A stretch of 24,287 bases of DNA. It comes from Silene noctiflora (taxonomy: Eukaryota > Streptophyta > Magnoliopsida > Caryophyllales > Caryophyllaceae). The stretch covers positions 143,258 through 167,544 of the forward strand of contig VHZZ01001246.1 of the NCBI GenBank assembly GCA_009801015.1. The letters run 5' to 3'. The first letter of the stretch is position 1. The number at the start of each line of letters is the position of its first letter. The position numbers were made by a program, and so were the translations under genes. Below are positions 18,901 through 24,287 of the stretch, in pieces. The notes beneath the pieces were generated by a model, which was not told where the DNA came from, ran no database searches, and saw only the letters and a list, made by a program, of their open reading frames with translations.

Positions 18901-19626
18901 GAAGGAGACGCACGATCCGCTCTCATAACAATGCTTGCAGCACTCAATCATGCCAAGAATGGTTTCGATATTGTTTCCGGGACAAAGGTATAGTTTCTTA
19001 TTAGGCGTCAAGTTCTTAGGTCAATTTGATATTAAAAAAATTCATGGCAATGATTTTGCTAAGGTAACTAGTACTATAGTCATGGGCAACAAACTAGCAC
19101 ACGTTCTTTTCAACTCTTCTTCGAAAGTCACTAGTTAAAGTTCTTCCATATTAAATCCTTGCTACTGCTATTTTTCTGATAGGTTCGTACGCATTTTGCT
19201 AAGCCAAACTGGAAGAAAGTTCTATCTAAAATTGGATCTAAGCATCCAAATGCAAGGATAGGTAAGCCCAAAAAGTTGCACAATGCCTTATTTTAAACTT
19301 TTGGTTCAAGTTGTTGAATACTTGAACCTCTATATTTGGTTTCATAACTTGAAACAAAGTCTCTGAGGTTGAACCATAGTATTAAAATTCGGTATAAGGC
19401 TTGATTTCGATATCAATTATCTGAAACTATCTCGGCCATTTTGCTATTATTTCAGCCAAAATAAGCTCAAAGCTCAATATTACACTGATTACTTTGTTAT
19501 ATATTGTTGGGAGCAGGGGTTTTCTATTGTGGTGCACCCGTGTTGGCCAAAGAACTGAAAATGCTCTGCAATGAGTACAATAAAAAAGGTGCAACAAAAT
19601 TTGAATTCCACAAGGAGCATTTCTAA
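1082..19626 (+). CDS. RBOH: Respiratory burst oxidase homologue (plant NADPH oxidase), RBOHH/J-like, 14 exons, complete
   Basis: Plasma-membrane NADPH oxidase that passes electrons from cytosolic NADPH through FAD and two haems to apoplastic O2, making superoxide. Joined exons: 1082-1679, 1789-1948, 9970-10018, 15164-15277, 15463-15885, 16391-16780, 17142-17237, 17328-17443, 18049-18210, 18313-18472, 18597-18764, 18859-18987, 19183-19261, 19517-19626. They give 917 aa without a stop, a normal family length (about 900-940). Visible: VEVTL (31-35), NADPH_Ox region (about 150-253), EF-hand loop D255-E266, first membrane segment about 366-384, haem histidines H447/H461 and H551/H564 by alignment with human NOX2, HPFSITS (650-656), DGPYG (710-714), GLGIGATP (730-737), KEHF end. 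By recall, the segments at 320-345 ([13 protein letters not shown]) and 780-900 resemble Arabidopsis RBOHH/RBOHJ more than RBOHD/F/E; those two act in pollen-tube tip growth. Clade is inference. Calcium binding and N-terminal phosphorylation are the family's known controls. Confidence 0.96.
1789..1948 (+). CDS. RBOH: RBOH exon 2: NADPH_Ox domain, entry to EF-hand 1
   Basis: Starts with GG, completing Gly200 (CIG|M). Encodes [15 protein letters not shown] and the conserved [15 protein letters not shown] helix that leads into the first EF-hand. It ends after 'at' of Met253 at donor gtacgt (1949). The acceptor is ttaattag. Phase 2 at the 3' end. Confidence 0.94.
2056..2256. mobile_element. Stowaway-type MITE
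   Basis: The right end reads cgggacggagggagta; its complement, tactccctccgtcccggtca, matches the left end tactttatccatcccggtca with a few changes. Both ends carry the TA expected from Tc1/mariner-type target duplication. About 201 bp, no coding capacity. Confidence 0.75.
2298..2358. repeat. Short foldback repeat
   Basis: Inverted arms: taaatagtgaccattttt at 2298 and aaagtggtcactattta ending about 2358, separated by about 26 bases that are also partly self-complementary (catttttta / taaaaaatg). It may be the core of a small MITE, as no clear target duplication is seen. Confidence 0.5.
2581..2676. repeat. Foldback element about 100 bp
   Basis: The left arm tactattgttttgtttttca and the right arm tgaagacaaaacaataatag are imperfect reverse complements, and the middle (atttaatatta / taattattattaaat) continues the pairing. 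The structure would fold into one hairpin. It looks like a foldback MITE. Confidence 0.55.
2681..2924. mobile_element. MITE relic with GAGCATCTCCAATGGT end
   Basis: It starts gagcatctccaatggt at 2681, preceded by TTA. The matching right end is only partly kept as accattggaga at about 2909. The internal sequence (aagcaagt, gtagctta) resembles the adjacent intact copy at 2998-3365. Right boundary uncertain. Confidence 0.5.
2998..3365. mobile_element. MITE with perfect 16-bp inverted ends
   Basis: The left terminus gagcatctccaatagt (2998-3013) and right terminus actattggagatgctc (3350-3365) are exact reverse complements. 368 bp with no coding capacity. It is preceded by TTA and followed by ATA, so a 3-bp PIF/Harbinger-type duplication is possible but not exact. 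Superfamily unresolved. Confidence 0.75.
3366..4414. other. Unannotated part of intron 2
   Basis: AT-rich DNA with a pyrimidine-rich, TTC-repeat stretch (about 3685-3860) whose open frame is low-complexity. No supported gene, RNA or classifiable element. Confidence 0.5.
4415..4545. repeat. Dispersed repeat, copy 2
   Basis: Intron 2 copy of the repeat at 219-345. Shared words include tctatca, caacaa, aaaaggg, cacgaaa and ataaaa, ending in ggtctctcaataacttatt...cgtctctc. The 3' part is an imperfect palindrome. Confidence 0.55.
4594..4865 (-). repeat. Left (3') LTR with internal tandem duplications
   Basis: Similar to 5808-5964 but longer, because the module tagatgctagtacatgaac plus cttctagag is present three times (about 4713, 4791 and 4826). 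Inner boundary estimated, since the ctcctaaca terminus is not visible. Confidence 0.6.
5333..5570 (+). mobile_element. TRIM-like LTR element nested in the larger element
   Basis: The word tgttagagtataaaa.cga occurs at 5333 and 5511, each followed by gactcaaa. After the first comes tgtatcagagtt (5369-5380), close to the tRNA-iMet primer site. Before the second is tgagggggtg (5501-5510), a polypurine tract. The first LTR is shortened to about 38 bp by deletion; the right edge of the second is approximate. The inner region has cgcatgggttcaaatccca-like text (ccatgggttcaaatccca) common in such elements. Confidence 0.6.
5808..5964 (-). repeat. Right (5') LTR, 157 bp
   Basis: TG...CA bounded (tgttatattt to ctcctaaca), adjoining the primer-binding-site complement at 5796-5807 and the GCTTG duplication at 5965. 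Confidence 0.75.
7418..7441. repeat. Poly-C / poly-A homopolymer junction
   Basis: A run of about 13 C passes directly into about 12 A. Length is likely polymorphic and prone to sequencing error. Confidence 0.7.
7555..7740 (+). repeat. GGT/GGC-rich low-complexity DNA
   Basis: Dense ggtggt and ggcagcgg words on the + strand with repeated modules ggtggtggtgcaaggt at about 7585 and 7663. The apparent open frame on the minus strand (7480-7794) is Pro/Leu/His-rich, low-complexity and not protein-like. Local G-rich structure is possible. Confidence 0.6.
7747..7775. repeat. GA microsatellite
   Basis: About 11 consecutive ga units followed by gga variants. Confidence 0.8.
7898..7935. repeat. Perfect 19-bp tandem duplication
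   Basis: tgttatctattgtatatgc occurs twice back to back (7898-7916, 7917-7935). Confidence 0.8.
8528..9153. mobile_element. hAT-type non-autonomous transposon
   Basis: The ends cagtggtgttt (8528-8538) and aaacaccactg (9143-9153) are perfect 11-bp inverted repeats starting with CAG, typical of plant hAT elements. An exact 8-bp duplication GGTGGCGG flanks them (8520-8527, 9154-9161), the hAT signature length. 626 bp, no transposase frame. The subterminal region has a second palindrome, gggggttcaattgaacccc, at about 9109-9126. Confidence 0.85.
9162..9969. other. 3' part of intron 2
   Basis: AT-rich with a cc/cg-rich stretch of repeated acccgac / gacccg words (9500-9740) whose short frames are not protein-like. 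A second plausible Stowaway end, aaagggagta, lies at 9873. The last bases form the exon 3 acceptor. Confidence 0.45.
9309..9456. mobile_element. Degenerate Stowaway-like MITE
   Basis: The left part tacttcttgcattccatttt, followed by aattgtcctactttcc, is what the body of many Stowaway copies looks like next to a ctccctccgt end. The right end aaagggagtga carries the complementary terminus, and aggacaat mirrors attgtcct. Ends are too decayed to define a target duplication. Confidence 0.4.
9970..10018 (+). CDS. RBOH: RBOH exon 3: 49-nt micro-exon with the EF-hand calcium loop
   Basis: Acceptor attctccag, donor gtaaaa. It completes Met253 and encodes [16 protein letters not shown] (254-269). The 12-residue loop D255-E266 has Asp/Asn/Asp at positions 1, 3 and 5, Gly at 6 and Glu at 12, the canonical calcium-binding pattern. 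The exon sits between introns of 8021 and 5145 bp. It is found from the requirement to join FFDM to IIMLSAS in frame, and the joint is exact. Confidence 0.93.
10378..10726 (+). repeat. Cassandra left LTR
   Basis: Contains gttaagcgtgcttgg and taggatgggtgacctcctgg, near-identical to the 3' half of plant 5S rRNA including the internal promoter region. Confidence 0.9.
10534..10595 (+). other. 5S rRNA-like segment in Cassandra left LTR (not a 5S gene)
   Basis: aactcc.acgttaagcgtgc, then ttgg..gggagtagt.ttag and gatgggtgacctcctgg follow the plant 5S rRNA order. The 5' half of a 5S gene (ggatgcgatcat...) is absent, so this is LTR sequence, not an rRNA gene. Confidence 0.85.
10881..11228 (+). repeat. 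Cassandra right LTR
   Basis: Contains agttaagcgtgattgac and taggatgggtgacttcc, a more diverged copy of the same 5S-like segment. It ends ggggtgttaca next to TGGTA. Confidence 0.9.
11034..11099 (+). other. 5S rRNA-like segment in Cassandra right LTR (not a 5S gene)
   Basis: Same segment as in the left LTR with extra substitutions (cgtgattgactggg). Confidence 0.8.
11436..12550. mobile_element. Unclassified LTR-like block
   Basis: Begins tgtaacaccccaattatccg, a start common to plant gypsy-type LTRs, exactly where the integrase homology stops. The body is richer in GC than the intron around it (11600-12130), with palindromes such as atgatcggaaatatcat and a hairpin ctcttggagtgggaaactccaagag (12081-12105). 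No protein similarity was recognised in its short frames. The right end is undefined and no target duplication was found, so it may be a solo LTR remnant. Confidence 0.4.
12610..12789 (+). pseudogene. LINE ORF1 fragment with CCHC zinc knuckle
   Basis: Reads [17 protein letters not shown], a CX2CX4HX4C knuckle, then KKEWRPVNK and a stop. Just upstream is an in-frame TAG where the family normally has Trp before the KP, supporting decay. The nucleic-acid-binding role is family knowledge. Confidence 0.75.
13010..14668 (+). pseudogene. LINE ORF2 (endonuclease and reverse transcriptase start), broken
   Basis: ATG 13010 begins [18 protein letters not shown], the L1 endonuclease start, and stops at TGA 13154. 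Later frames continue it: [14 protein letters not shown] (Asp of the GD-N motif changed to Glu), [12 protein letters not shown], a decayed SDH-S motif (FVHSPSVI), [35 protein letters not shown], then reverse-transcriptase [12 protein letters not shown]. At least five stops or frameshifts. Inactive. Confidence 0.85.
14669..15163. other. Unannotated 3' end of intron 3
   Basis: AT-rich, no protein-like frame. The text from about 14665 to 15040 could be a minus-strand LTR remnant, but I found no paired end or target duplication. Confidence 0.4.
15164..15277 (+). CDS. RBOH: RBOH exon 4: second, degenerate EF-hand
   Basis: Encodes residues 270-307, phase 0 at both ends: [12 protein letters not shown]..., then [14 protein letters not shown]. 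The second EF-like loop begins at D299 and lacks acidic residues at several coordinating positions, as is usual for the second hand in RBOHs. Acceptor is gtggtgtag, donor gtatat. Confidence 0.95.
15463..15885 (+). CDS. RBOH: RBOH exon 5: linker, first membrane segment, start of ferric-reductase domain
   Basis: Encodes residues 308-448, phase 0. [12 protein letters not shown] follows the EF-hands, then a basic linker, DNWRRMW, a hydrophobic helix (about 366-384) and the strongly conserved [16 protein letters not shown] (396-411). It ends [11 protein letters not shown]447 aligns with haem ligand H101 of human NOX2. Donor gtatac is followed within 16 bases by a 52-base T tract. Confidence 0.96.
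15886..16390 (+). other. RBOH intron 5 with a long T tract
   Basis: 505 bp. Starts gtatac and contains the 52-base T run. No gene. A weak tRNA-like A/B-box pair at about 16241-16288 was considered. Confidence 0.7.
15902..15953. repeat. Poly-T tract of 52 bases
   Basis: Uninterrupted T run 16 bases after the exon 5 donor. It could be the poly-A tail of a minus-strand retroposon or simple slippage growth. The exact length is likely unreliable. Confidence 0.9.
16391..16780 (+). CDS. RBOH: RBOH exon 6: transmembrane haem-binding core
   Basis: Encodes residues 449-578, phase 0. H461 lies 14 residues after H447, and H551 and H564 lie 13 apart in [11 protein letters not shown]...IIHG, the same spacing as the two haem-ligand pairs of NOX2. 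[10 protein letters not shown] and GVTGIIMVV are family signatures. [16 protein letters not shown] precedes the fifth helix. Acceptor is attttgcag, donor gtaatc. Confidence 0.96.
16781..17141 (+). other. RBOH intron 6
   Basis: 361 bp AT-rich intron, gtaatc..ttgcag. Contains tactccgtataa at 17078, a word frequent in Caryophyllales repeats. No gene. Confidence 0.8.
17142..17237 (+). CDS. RBOH: RBOH exon 7: last membrane segment, start of FAD domain
   Basis: Encodes residues 579-610, phase 0: [19 protein letters not shown], then a strand entering the FAD-binding barrel (CSVRLLK). The Gly-Glu-Arg-Thr-Leu-Arg segment is invariant across plant RBOHs by recall. Donor is gttagc. Confidence 0.95.
17328..17443 (+). 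CDS. RBOH: RBOH exon 8: FAD-binding barrel
   Basis: Encodes residues 611-648 plus two bases of Trp649. It reads [16 protein letters not shown], then [14 protein letters not shown], typical of the FAD_binding_8 fold. It ends PFEW with the Trp codon split TG|G. Donor is gtaata. Confidence 0.95.
17444..18048 (+). other. RBOH intron 8
   Basis: 605 bp. The short frames in it are not protein-like. It includes a MITE-like inverted repeat at 17643-17855. Confidence 0.8.
17643..17855. mobile_element. Small MITE-like element with TTTGTTTGGA ends
   Basis: tttgtttgga (17643) and tccaaacaaa (ending 17855) are exact inverted repeats. The interior is pyrimidine-rich toward the right (cccccgctccacccacttccc), as in a common plant repeat type. 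No clear target duplication. Confidence 0.5.
18049..18210 (+). CDS. RBOH: RBOH exon 9: FAD motif HPFSITS
   Basis: Completes Trp649 and encodes HPFSITS (650-656), the isoalloxazine-contacting motif of this superfamily. It continues [22 protein letters not shown] and a variable linker rich in Ser and Arg (about 685-702). It ends with AG of Arg703. Acceptor is tatttcag, donor gtcatt. Confidence 0.94.
18313..18472 (+). CDS. RBOH: RBOH exon 10: pyrophosphate and NADPH-binding motifs
   Basis: Completes Arg703 and encodes residues 704-756. [15 protein letters not shown] (710-724) and the Gly-rich [10 protein letters not shown] (729-738) form the nucleotide-binding start of the NAD_binding_6 domain. 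[10 protein letters not shown] follows, then an acidic run EEEE at the exon end. Donor is gtgagt. Confidence 0.95.
18597..18764 (+). CDS. RBOH: RBOH exon 11: variable insert and NADPH domain
   Basis: Encodes residues 757-812, phase 0. A short variable loop with Lys-rich KQKKPLRTK precedes [18 protein letters not shown], a highly conserved NADPH-domain strand-helix. The loop is shorter than in RBOHD-type proteins. Acceptor is gatcag, donor gtaaca. Confidence 0.95.
18859..18987 (+). CDS. RBOH: RBOH exon 12: NADPH domain
   Basis: Encodes residues 813-855, phase 0: [19 protein letters not shown], then [16 protein letters not shown]. The block is near-invariant in plant RBOHs. Acceptor is actaatag, donor gtatag. 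Confidence 0.95.
19183..19261 (+). CDS. RBOH: RBOH exon 13: NADPH domain
   Basis: Encodes residues 856-881 plus one base of Gly882: [14 protein letters not shown], then KHPNARI. RTHFA.PNW is diagnostic for the family. Acceptor is ctgatag, donor gtaagc. Confidence 0.95.
19517..19626 (+). CDS. RBOH: RBOH exon 14: C-terminus and stop
   Basis: Completes Gly882 and encodes [13 protein letters not shown]...FEFHKEHF, followed by TAA at 19624-19626. The Cys of YCG and the terminal Phe are conserved features of NOX enzymes. Acceptor is ggagcag. Confidence 0.96.
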
Positions 19627-20269
19627 GGAGTCTTGTCTGAATTTCTTACACTTCTTGACTCTTCTTATCGCCATTGAATATGGCAATTTTATAGTCATCC
19701 TGAATGCATTATATAGAGTTCACCCCCCCCCCCCTCCCCTCTCCCCACAAGTATGAGGTGCATAAGCTATCATATGGAAAGGTTCTCAGGAAAAGGAGAT
19801 ACAAATGTACGATAGCGAGTTAGTGAGTTAAAATATGAGTAATGTATAGTTTTTAATAGGCATGAAAGTACATACAAAATCACAAGTTTTTATTTATTTA
19901 TTTTGGAGATATTTTAACTTCCAAAAATGTATTAAACAAAAGTATCAAGCATAAGGTGTTTAGATGTAGAAGTTGAATTGGAGATCGTGGAAACTGGAAA
20001 GTATAATAGCAGAGGGCCAATAGGGTTATAATGTAATGTATATATTAGTCTAATACGAAGTAAATTTATTATGAGTCTACAATTATATAAGCTTGTCTTC
20101 TAGTGTAGCGATGCAAAGATGCATTCAATTGTTGGCCACCCCAATTTGTAGAAGAGAAGCTTTTTTTTTTTTTTTTTTCATTTAGGTCTTTTGTTTTTCC
20201 TTTTGTATCCTCTTCGTTTTAGATTCGTCCTTGGTTATTGGTTTACCTTTAACTAGTGTAGGTGCCCAG
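19627..20269 (+). other. 3' flank of RBOH
   Basis: Contains the 3' UTR, whose poly(A) site I cannot fix. There is a C-rich run (19722-19735) and a T20 tract (20161-20180). No further gene is seen. Confidence 0.6.
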
Positions 20270-20955
20270 TGTTATATAAGCTAATGAGCTACTCCCTCTA
20301 TTATCAATTGGTTTAGAGTGAAATCTTTTTGGGCTTATGAAGCGGACACTCTCTCTTCCATTTAGGTGCGGCCAATCCCGTTTTCATGGATTAACATGGT
20401 ATTAGAGCACACGTTTATACCCTGAGTATGATGAACTAAAATCGGGCCTAAATTCGCAACTGTTAGGAAATAACACAGTCGGCATTCGACAACTAAAAGT
20501 GAGGCTTAAATGACCCCTAATCTTATTTAAATTGGGTTTCACCTCTGAGAGAAGTGTGAAGAAACATATATGTACCCATTTATAAGTATCCTACATAAAC
20601 AAAAGAGTAGACAGTTTACCACATCCCGGCCTAACGTGGACCGGGAGCACTCTTTATTTGATTTGCTAAAGATGAATGAAATGCTATGTACAATGGCTAA
20701 AACTCTTGTGTTTTCTTAATCCAGTAAGTATAATCAAAAGTCGTAACATGGAGAAAGAATCAAATTTGTCTAAAAATTATGAAACCCCCAATTAACTATG
20801 ATGGGAAAAAAATTATAGAATACACATACCTAATTCCAATATCTGACAAATGTTTAATTCCGTAAATCTCACAATGACAGCGGTAAAACTCCTCAATATG
20901 GCGATGCAAATTGTAGTTTTAACTTCCTTGGAACAAGTTTTGTTTTAGAGGGGAA
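20270..20955 (+). mobile_element. LTR-retroelement remnant: LTR, primer site, interior
   Basis: tgttatataagctaatgagc (20270) to gattaaca (20396) looks like a short LTR. It is followed immediately by tggtattagagc (20397-20408), one change from the tRNA-iMet primer site. The interior has no gag/pol frame and ends near a purine tract agaggggaagtga (20947). No matching 3' LTR was found, so left and right boundaries are estimates. Confidence 0.55.
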
Positions 20956-21035
20956 GTGATGGCGCTTGAATGTGATACAAAATATCCTGAGACCCCTTTA
21001 ATAGGGAGAGAATTGTATTCACACTAGTATTATAC

Positions 21036-21052
21036 CCGTGCAAATTGCACGG
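21036..21052 (-). terminator. Helitron 3' subterminal hairpin
   Basis: Perfect 8-bp arms, ccgtgcaa and ttgcacgg, about 8 bases from the CTAG end. In Helitrons this structure acts as the rolling-circle transposition stop signal, not a transcription terminator. Confidence 0.75.
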
Positions 21053-21480
21053 ATATGCTATTAAAGACATTGTTATTACAAAAAGGTTGAAATAAATATG
21101 ATTAAAGTTTAATTGTAACTTGCAATAAAATTTAAGATTTTAGACTTCATTTGTAACTTTCAAAGACCATGATTAATATTATTACTTTAAATGGCAAACA
21201 TCGTTAAAAAAATGAATTATATATAGCTTTTATTTAGGGTCAAGACTCGTAAATCGTCACGCAGGTTTCGATTGAACCTAATTTAATATGACCCGTTAAA
21301 AAAATATACTTTGTACTATCTTTCCTTGAATAATAAAAGATGCGAAAACTATTTTTAACCGTATTTTGACACTAACTTGATCCGTTTTACATTTAGATAG
21401 ATAAATATGAGCTCATTAACCCGTGCAATTATGGTTAGGTAAAGAAACACAAATTCTAATTTGAAGCAGGCATATCCGTC

Positions 21481-21593
21481 CTAACCTTAAGATGGATCAA
21501 GTTTCATAAATAAGACAAAAATAGCTAGCATACATTGATATTAACAAAAGGTTTGTCCCATATGTCATTTAACCCGTTTTATTTTTAAGATAT
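21481..21593. repeat. Helitron-internal repeat unit A
   Basis: Shared with 22664-22775: a(t/c)aagac(a/g)aaaata, attaacaaa, tgtttgtcc and ttaacccgttttat in the same order and similar spacing. Confidence 0.6.
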
Positions 21594-22663
21594 TCGCCTA
21601 AATATGAGCTCGTAAAATATAGCCTAAATATTGTTGTTCATATACGCATTTTCAATTCATCTTTACCGAAACTTTTTAGTGTGTTATATGATACTTTGAA
21701 AAATTGAAAAGGTAAGATGTTATAGTCTAAATTATTTTTTAGACGGGTCATTTTAGTTTAAAAATAATAAGACGTGGTTTTCAGACCATGTTATGGTCAA
21801 ATGTGACAATAATGATCCAGCTATTCTTTACAACTTATGTTTTTTTTTTCTTTCTAAAAGTGGTCAGATTTCGCTGTAAAGTGGTCTCAAAATCTTATCT
21901 TATTTTTTCGGACGAAAATGGTTCGTTGGAAATTTACATGCGATGATATTGTGGTGAATAAGCCTTTGACTGATCACGGATCTGCTTCAAATTATAATTC
22001 ATAAAAATTAATTGGCTTGTTAAATTTCATAACATAAAAGATGTTTAGACATATATAGTTTTAAAGTTATCTTATAAAATAGGATAGCGTATGTGATATG
22101 TCGACTTTCGTTACCGCTAAAGATAAAAAAAATACGTTTATAATGAAGTGTTATCATCAAAATGTGTAGATAAAATCAGTGTGCAACAACTTTTTTATTT
22201 GGAAAAATATATGTTTAGTTGATTTTTTCACCCAAGCTTGTAGTTTCGTTACCTTAGATTAATCAATTTTTAAGAGTGGTTATAGACTTACTGATTAAAT
22301 TGCTACTTCACGCGCTTTATCTACTATTTTTTCCAACCCTTAAACTTTGTTGGATAAATAGTCATAGCAATGTAAGTCTTGAAATTTCAGTTAACTTGTA
22401 CACCGTCTGAACTTCTGAACATATACATTTTGGTCTATATAAAAATAATGTCAAGTGTCAACCAAGCATAATACAATAGACAAAATTATTAAGCAAGTAC
22501 TTAAGACGTATAAATAAGGACATATTGTATATGGGATACTTGAAACCATGGTGTTATTATAAGCGTTTCAATTTTACTCATTACTTTTCGATATGTTGCT
22601 CTCACTTTTTTCATTTTAATCGCATATATATTATCATTTAAGACGGACATATTCCTCTTAATT

Positions 22664-22775
22664 AACCTTAACAGGGGTCAAGTACTATACATAAGACGAA
22701 AATAAAAGAATTGAGATTAACAAATGTTTGTCCTATCTATGTAAACAGTGTGTTATTTAACCCGTTTTATACTTA
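22664..22775. repeat. Helitron-internal repeat unit B
   Basis: Second copy of the unit at 21481. It is followed by ttaagacggatgtacccattgtaaa, which splits across two short motifs (ttaagacggatgtaccc, cattgtaaa) frequent in Caryophyllales DNA by recall. Confidence 0.6.
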
Positions 22776-24009
22776 AGACGGATGTACCCATTGTAAAGAA
22801 GACTTGTAAATGGGTCATAACTCGCAAGTGTTGAAGGACTTAGCACATAAAACCGCATACTCCTAAACAAACATATTGAAAATGGTTTGGTGCATTACTA
22901 ATTTTCCTAAACAAACCTCACAAACAAGTTTAACTCATACTAACAAAGAGCCCATTTTACAGAACCTACAAAAATATCCATATAAATGAGAACAATTAAA
23001 CCCTAAAAACATATATCCTTCTAATCCTCTATGCTTTAATGTATCCCCACGGTCACTATCCTCTTCAAAGAACTTGAAAACCTAAAGAAAAAAATAGACC
23101 ATTCACCATATAAATCAAAATCCCTCACTTCAAATCTTCCCTTCAAATTTAATTCAAACCTCATATCTTATCGTTCACCATATATTTGCAGTCAAATAAT
23201 TCTTCATGATAAAAAAATCGAGCTTTTAGTATTTTTCTCAATTGATTTTTAAATTTTTCATATCTTCTTTTCGTTCCATGTAGTATTTTATTCAGAGTAT
23301 TTTACTTTTTTTTTTCCTTATTTCAAATTATTTTTTCACCAATATTCAATTATTTATCTCTTTTAAATGTTTAATTCTTCTTTTCTTCTTTACTTTTAAT
23401 TTATTTTTATTTATTATTCTAATATTTTGTTCATTGTAAATATTTTAACACATATTTTTTCATTTTTTATATTAAACGTTTTTCTACTTTATATTATTTT
23501 TTGTTCACAATATGTATTTATTATTCCTTCATTTTATGGCCCATAATTTTATTTCAAATAAATAAGAATTTTTTTAAAATAATTTGGATGTCAAATATGG
23601 ATTTTTCACTAATCTTATTTTGGCGACTATAATTTGTCACTAATATAGTTTTATTTACAATAATGTTGTTTCACATTTTTAACTACCGCCAACTTCCATT
23701 ACTTTGATATACGAAATATATGGGATAAGATTGGTTGATTGGATTATTTTCACCATTATATTTCACATGATATTTTTCTTGTTGACAAAATGCATGTTTT
23801 ATTAGTTATAATAATATAATATTGATGAAATTAATAAGGAGCCGTACACAAATTTACAAATTGATTGTTAAATAAAACATTGCATTGCTAAATGCATGAA
23901 ACATGTGTGGGCCCCTTTATAAAGAGGATTAAAAAATCAAACTTTAAACCACAGGCTGACACATCAACTTTGTGGTTGTTCTTTTAATAAAGAGCATATT
24001 TATAGGATA

Positions 24010-24287
24010 CTAGTTGTTGTACGGTGCGCGAATCGACGCGCTTCGCGCGCCGTACTTCAAGATAGTTATACCAACGTAGTTTTATACCTTACGTGTAGCA
24101 AGGTCATGAAAATCACTACAAAAAAACACTCGTAATTGAGACTTTTTTTGTGGCAGCCTTTAAAGAAGGGGTCAAAACGCAATTTTTTTTATAGAGTATA
24201 GATGTTTGATTTGAATAACCATCTTTTATTGACTCTTCTGAATCGAAAATGAGTCACTATTTTACCATCTTTTACTAAATCTTTTTA
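24010..24287 (-). mobile_element. 3' end of a second Helitron, running off the window
   Basis: On the minus strand the sequence ends with a GC-rich hairpin and ...CTAG at 24010, followed by T. The hairpin arms gtacggtgcgcgaa (24019-24032) and ttcgcgcgccgtac (24042-24055) pair over 14 bp with one mismatch. Only about 280 bp lies in the window. Confidence 0.7.
24019..24055 (-). terminator. Hairpin of second Helitron 3' end
   Basis: A 14-bp stem with one mismatch and loop tcgacgcgc, strikingly GC-rich in AT-rich surroundings. It lies 5 bases inside the CTAG end, as expected for a Helitron stop hairpin. Confidence 0.75.

Larger units (their letters stand above)
21024..24007 (-). mobile_element. 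Complete non-autonomous Helitron (2984 bp)
   Basis: On the minus strand it begins TCCTATAAATATGC at 24007, directly after host A (24008), and continues to the common Helitron leader text AACAACCACAAAG and GTGTCAGC. It ends CTAG at 21024, directly before host T (21023). A hairpin, ccgtgcaa-ttgcacgg (21036-21052), lies 8 bases inside the 3' end. TC start, CTAG end, subterminal hairpin and A|T insertion are the hallmark set. No Rep/helicase frame is present, so it depends on another Helitron. Confidence 0.85.

Noticed and set aside
21024..24007. Gene fragments captured by the Helitron
   Set aside because: I looked for exon-like frames with domain motifs and found none; the interior is AT-rich and full of stops.
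1..24287. CRISPR array, defence island, phage or operon
   Set aside because: No regularly spaced repeats or bacterial gene organisation; the DNA is clearly plant nuclear.

Overview
The window is plant nuclear DNA. It is AT-rich, has canonical GT..AG introns, and is dominated by one large gene with transposon-filled introns. Degenerate Stowaway ends (ctccctccgt type), 'aagacggtctc'-type repeats and the other element families would fit a eudicot of the order Caryophyllales (spinach, beet, quinoa or Silene relatives). That placement is an impression from repeat flavour, not a proof.

The only protein-coding gene I can support is a complete respiratory burst oxidase homologue (RBOH, plant NADPH oxidase) on the + strand, from ATG 1082 to TAA 19626. 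I resolved 14 coding exons; every junction is GT..AG and in phase, giving 2754 nt and 917 residues. Exons (with stop): 1082-1679, 1789-1948, 9970-10018, 15164-15277, 15463-15885, 16391-16780, 17142-17237, 17328-17443, 18049-18210, 18313-18472, 18597-18764, 18859-18987, 19183-19261, 19517-19626. All functional landmarks are present: N-terminal NADPH_Ox region, a canonical EF-hand loop, four haem histidines, the FAD motif HPFSITS, the NADPH motif GLGIGATP and the C-terminal KEHF. By recall the protein is closest to the Arabidopsis RBOHH/RBOHJ (pollen, tip-growth) clade.

Layout. 1-1081: 5' flank with a possible TATA box and a tiny uORF. 1680-1788: intron 1. 1949-9969: intron 2 (8021 bp), carrying a Stowaway MITE, foldbacks, a GAGCATCTCC-type MITE pair, an LTR retroelement with 5-bp target duplication and a nested TRIM, GGT-rich and GA microsatellite DNA, and a hAT MITE with 8-bp target duplication. 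9970-10018: exon 3, a 49-nt micro-exon that holds the EF-hand loop. 10019-15163: intron 3 (5145 bp), with a minus-strand Ty3/gypsy integrase relic split by a complete Cassandra TRIM (LTRs with 5S rRNA-like sequence, 5-bp target duplication), an unclassified LTR-like block, and a LINE relic in sense orientation. 15164-19626: the catalytic half of the oxidase in compact exons. 19627-21023: 3' flank with an LTR-plus-PBS remnant. 21024-24007: a complete non-autonomous Helitron (minus strand), followed immediately by the 3' end of a second Helitron that runs off the window.

There is no operon, CRISPR, defence island or evidently new system here. The interest lies in the nested transposon architecture, in a calcium-sensing micro-exon isolated between two TE-loaded introns, and in the head-to-tail Helitron junction. 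Family names for transposons rest on termini, target duplications and short protein motifs that I read by eye, not on database searches.
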